Under the pieces are notes generated by a model. It searched no databases. It worked only from the letters and a program-made list of their open reading frames with translations, and was not told the DNA's origin. Below, piece by piece: positions 62,509 to 64,000 of a DNA stretch of 64,000 bases; position 1 is the first letter of the stretch; each line of letters opens with the position of its first letter. The stretch covers positions 1,922,001-1,986,000 of the forward strand of contig NZ_CP065373.1 of assembly GCF_015710575.1 (NCBI RefSeq). Direction: 5' to 3'. Made by a program: the position numbers and the translations under genes. This DNA is from Mycolicibacterium mengxianglii (GTDB lineage Bacteria; Actinomycetota; Actinomycetes; Mycobacteriales; Mycobacteriaceae).

Positions 62509-64000
62509 GTGGCCCGCGATCGCCGATCATGGCGTGATCGGCGACCTGCGTACCTGCGCGCTGGTCAGCACCGATGCCACCATCGATTGGTTCTGCGCCC
62601 CCCGGTTCGATTCCCCGAGTGTGTTCGGCTCGCTGCTGGACCGCGACGAGGGCGGGTGCTGGGATCTGGCGCCCGACGGCGAGATCAGCCGTACCCAGCA
62701 GTTCTACTTTCCGAATTCGGCAGTGCTGATCACCCGCTTCCTGACCCCGGACGGGGTGGTGGAGGTGCACGATTTCATGCCGGTGCACGACTCCCATGAG
62801 GCTGATCATCGACAACGGTTGGTGCGCCGCGTCTCCGGGGTACGCGGCAAGGTCACCGTGCGGATGCTGCTGGACGCCCGGCCGGATTACGGTCGCTCAC
62901 GTTGCCACGCCGAAGCGACCGACTCCGCGGTGGTGATCTCCGGCGGTGGCGTCCGGATGGGGCTGACGACCACCACCGAGCTCACCGTGGACGGCGGGAC
63001 CGTCGGCGCCGTCTTCACCCTCGCCGACGGTGACAGCGTCCAGTTCGTCCTGGAGATGCTCGACGACGACGAACAGCCATCGCGCGATGTCGTCGACGAC
63101 ACCGCCGGCCTGCTCGATGCCACGACGGGGTTTTGGCGGAACTGGCTGGCGAAGTCCACCTACACCGGGCGGTGGCGGGAGATGGTCAACCGGTCGGCGA
63201 TCACTCTCAAGCTCCTCACCCATGAGCCCAGCGGTGCCATCATCGCCGCCCCCACCACCAGTTTGCCGGAACTCATTGGCGGAAGCAGGAATTGGGACTA
63301 CCGCTACGTGTGGGTGCGCGACGCCGGGTTCTCGTTGTATGCGTTGCTGCGGCTGGGTTTCACCGATGAGGCCAACGCCTTCATCCGGTGGCTGTCCGAA
63401 CGCCTTGGCCGAGACGGTGAACCCGACGGCCTGCGCGGCGGCTTGGGCCCGCTGCGAGTGCTCTATGACATCGACGGCAACTTGCCCGACGAGGAGGAGA
63501 TCCTGGACCATCTGAGCGGGTACCGTGACTCGGCTCCGGTGCGGGTGGGCAATGCGGCGGTCGATCAGCTGCAGCTCGACATCTACGGCGAGATCATCGA
63601 TTCGGTGTACCTGTTCAACAAGTACGGCGCCGGCATCAGCCATGACGCGTGGAGCGACGTGGTTCATGTGGTCAGCTGGGTGATCGAGAACTGGGATCGC
63701 AAGGACGCCGGGATGTGGGAGGTGCGAGACCGCGAGGGTGCGTATACCTCGTCGCGGTTGATGTGTTGGGTGGCCATCGAACGGACCATCCGGATGGCCC
63801 GCCAGCGGGGCTTGCCCGGCGATGTGGCGGCCTGGTCGAAGGTGCGCGACGAGATCTACGACCGGATCATGAACGAGTGCTGGAATCCCGAACTCAAAGC
63901 GTTCACCCAGACCGAAGGCGGTGAACGCCTGGACGCCAGCGTCTTGCTGATGCCGATGCTCAAGTTCCTCTCGCCGGCTGACCCGCGGTTCCTGTCCACG
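62501..64000 (+). CDS. Glycoside hydrolase family 15 protein (partial, 3' end outside window)
   Basis: GH15 (alpha,alpha)6-barrel enzyme; 500 codons are visible and the frame is still open at the window end. The N-terminal beta domain begins [18 protein letters not shown] with [13 protein letters not shown]. The barrel includes the substrate-site motif [18 protein letters not shown] (about 264-281). GH15 in mycobacteria includes a trehalase; glucoamylase or trehalase activity is the likely class. The ATG overlaps the zwf end, so glucose release and NADPH production may be linked. Confidence 0.92.
   Translation, partial: MREWPAIADHGVIGDLRTCALVSTDATIDWFCAPRFDSPSVFGSLLDRDEGGCWDLAPDGEISRTQQFYFPNSAVLITRFLTPDGVVEVHDFMPVHDSHEADHRQRLVRRVSGVRGKVTVRMLLDARPDYGRSRCHAEATDSAVVISGGGVRMGLTTTTELTVDGGTVGAVFTLADGDSVQFVLEMLDDDEQPSRDVVDDTAGLLDATTGFWRNWLAKSTYTGRWREMVNRSAITLKLLTHEPSGAIIAAPTTSLPELIGGSRNWDYRYVWVRDAGFSLYALLRLGFTDEANAFIRWLSERLGRDGEPDGLRGGLGPLRVLYDIDGNLPDEEEILDHLSGYRDSAPVRVGNAAVDQLQLDIYGEIIDSVYLFNKYGAGISHDAWSDVVHVVSWVIENWDRKDAGMWEVRDREGAYTSSRLMCWVAIERTIRMARQRGLPGDVAAWSKVRDEIYDRIMNECWNPELKAFTQTEGGERLDASVLLMPMLKFLSPADPRFLST

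Noticed and set aside
51388..64000. Right-hand region considered as a horizontally acquired island
   Set aside because: GC content and codon use look like the rest of the window, and no integrase, tRNA or flanking repeat is seen; it differs only in gene content from the M. tuberculosis block.

Overview
The window is high-GC actinobacterial chromosome and almost certainly comes from a mycobacterium, probably a rapid grower of the Mycolicibacterium type. Its gene order follows the Mycobacterium tuberculosis Rv2196-Rv2143 block nearly gene for gene (in opposite orientation). It carries mycobacterial hallmarks: a QcrCAB-CtaE respiratory module, lipomannan mannosyltransferases, PknL with its Rv2175c-type partner, Wag31 and RipC. 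Insertions present at three points of the H37Rv block (IS1558-like Rv2177c, IS6110 Rv2167c-Rv2168c and the PE_PGRS38 region) are absent. The right-hand 14 kb does not follow that order and holds transport, signalling and sugar-metabolism genes. I saw no rRNA, tRNA, prophage, insertion sequence or CRISPR array.

Layout. 1-4010 (minus): qcrB (cut by the window edge), qcrA, qcrC and ctaE, joined by ATGA overlaps, make the cytochrome bcc and oxidase subunit III parts of the bcc-aa3 supercomplex. 4.1-7.0 kb: trpD and a convergent DnaQ-like/GIY-YIG nuclease. 7.1-10.7 kb: a small Cys-rich protein, the peptidoglycan hydrolase RipC, a predicted exported zinc protease and the mannosyltransferase PimB'. 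10.7-16.0 kb: fadD15, then two START-like proteins, an ArsA-like ATPase, a Cys-cluster protein and a PlsC acyltransferase, which look like a lipid-handling group. 16.0-27.1 kb: lipomannan mannosyltransferases, RNase AS, DAHP synthase, PknL and its DNA-binding substrate, MptA, a prenyl synthase, a MetF-like reductase, LppM and a GNAT acetyltransferase.

27.4-49.3 kb is the division and cell wall (dcw) cluster: a DUF3040 gene, an intrinsic terminator, then mraZ-rsmH-ftsL-pbpB-murE-murF-mraY-murD-ftsW-murG-murC-ftsQ, mostly coupled by 1-4 nt overlaps. After a gap with a long inverted repeat come ftsZ-pgeF-yggS-sepF-yggT-wag31 and a small membrane protein. These genes make lipid II, cross-link it at the septum and steer polar growth.

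49.3-64 kb: a phosphoribosyltransferase, a TIGR01777 epimerase, a glutamine amidotransferase, a phospholipase D-like protein preceded by a 13-codon upstream frame, a membrane metallophosphoesterase, a CitA/CitB-type two-component system divergent from a tctCBA tricarboxylate transporter, a universal stress protein, zwf, and a GH15 hydrolase cut by the window end.

Signals with the widest reach are: a run of five TGG repeats at exact 10 bp period before mraZ (probable MraZ operator); a set of TANNNT hexamers placed 6-7 nt before start codons (probable leaderless transcripts); and eight convergent gene pairs that overlap or lie within 3 nt of each other.
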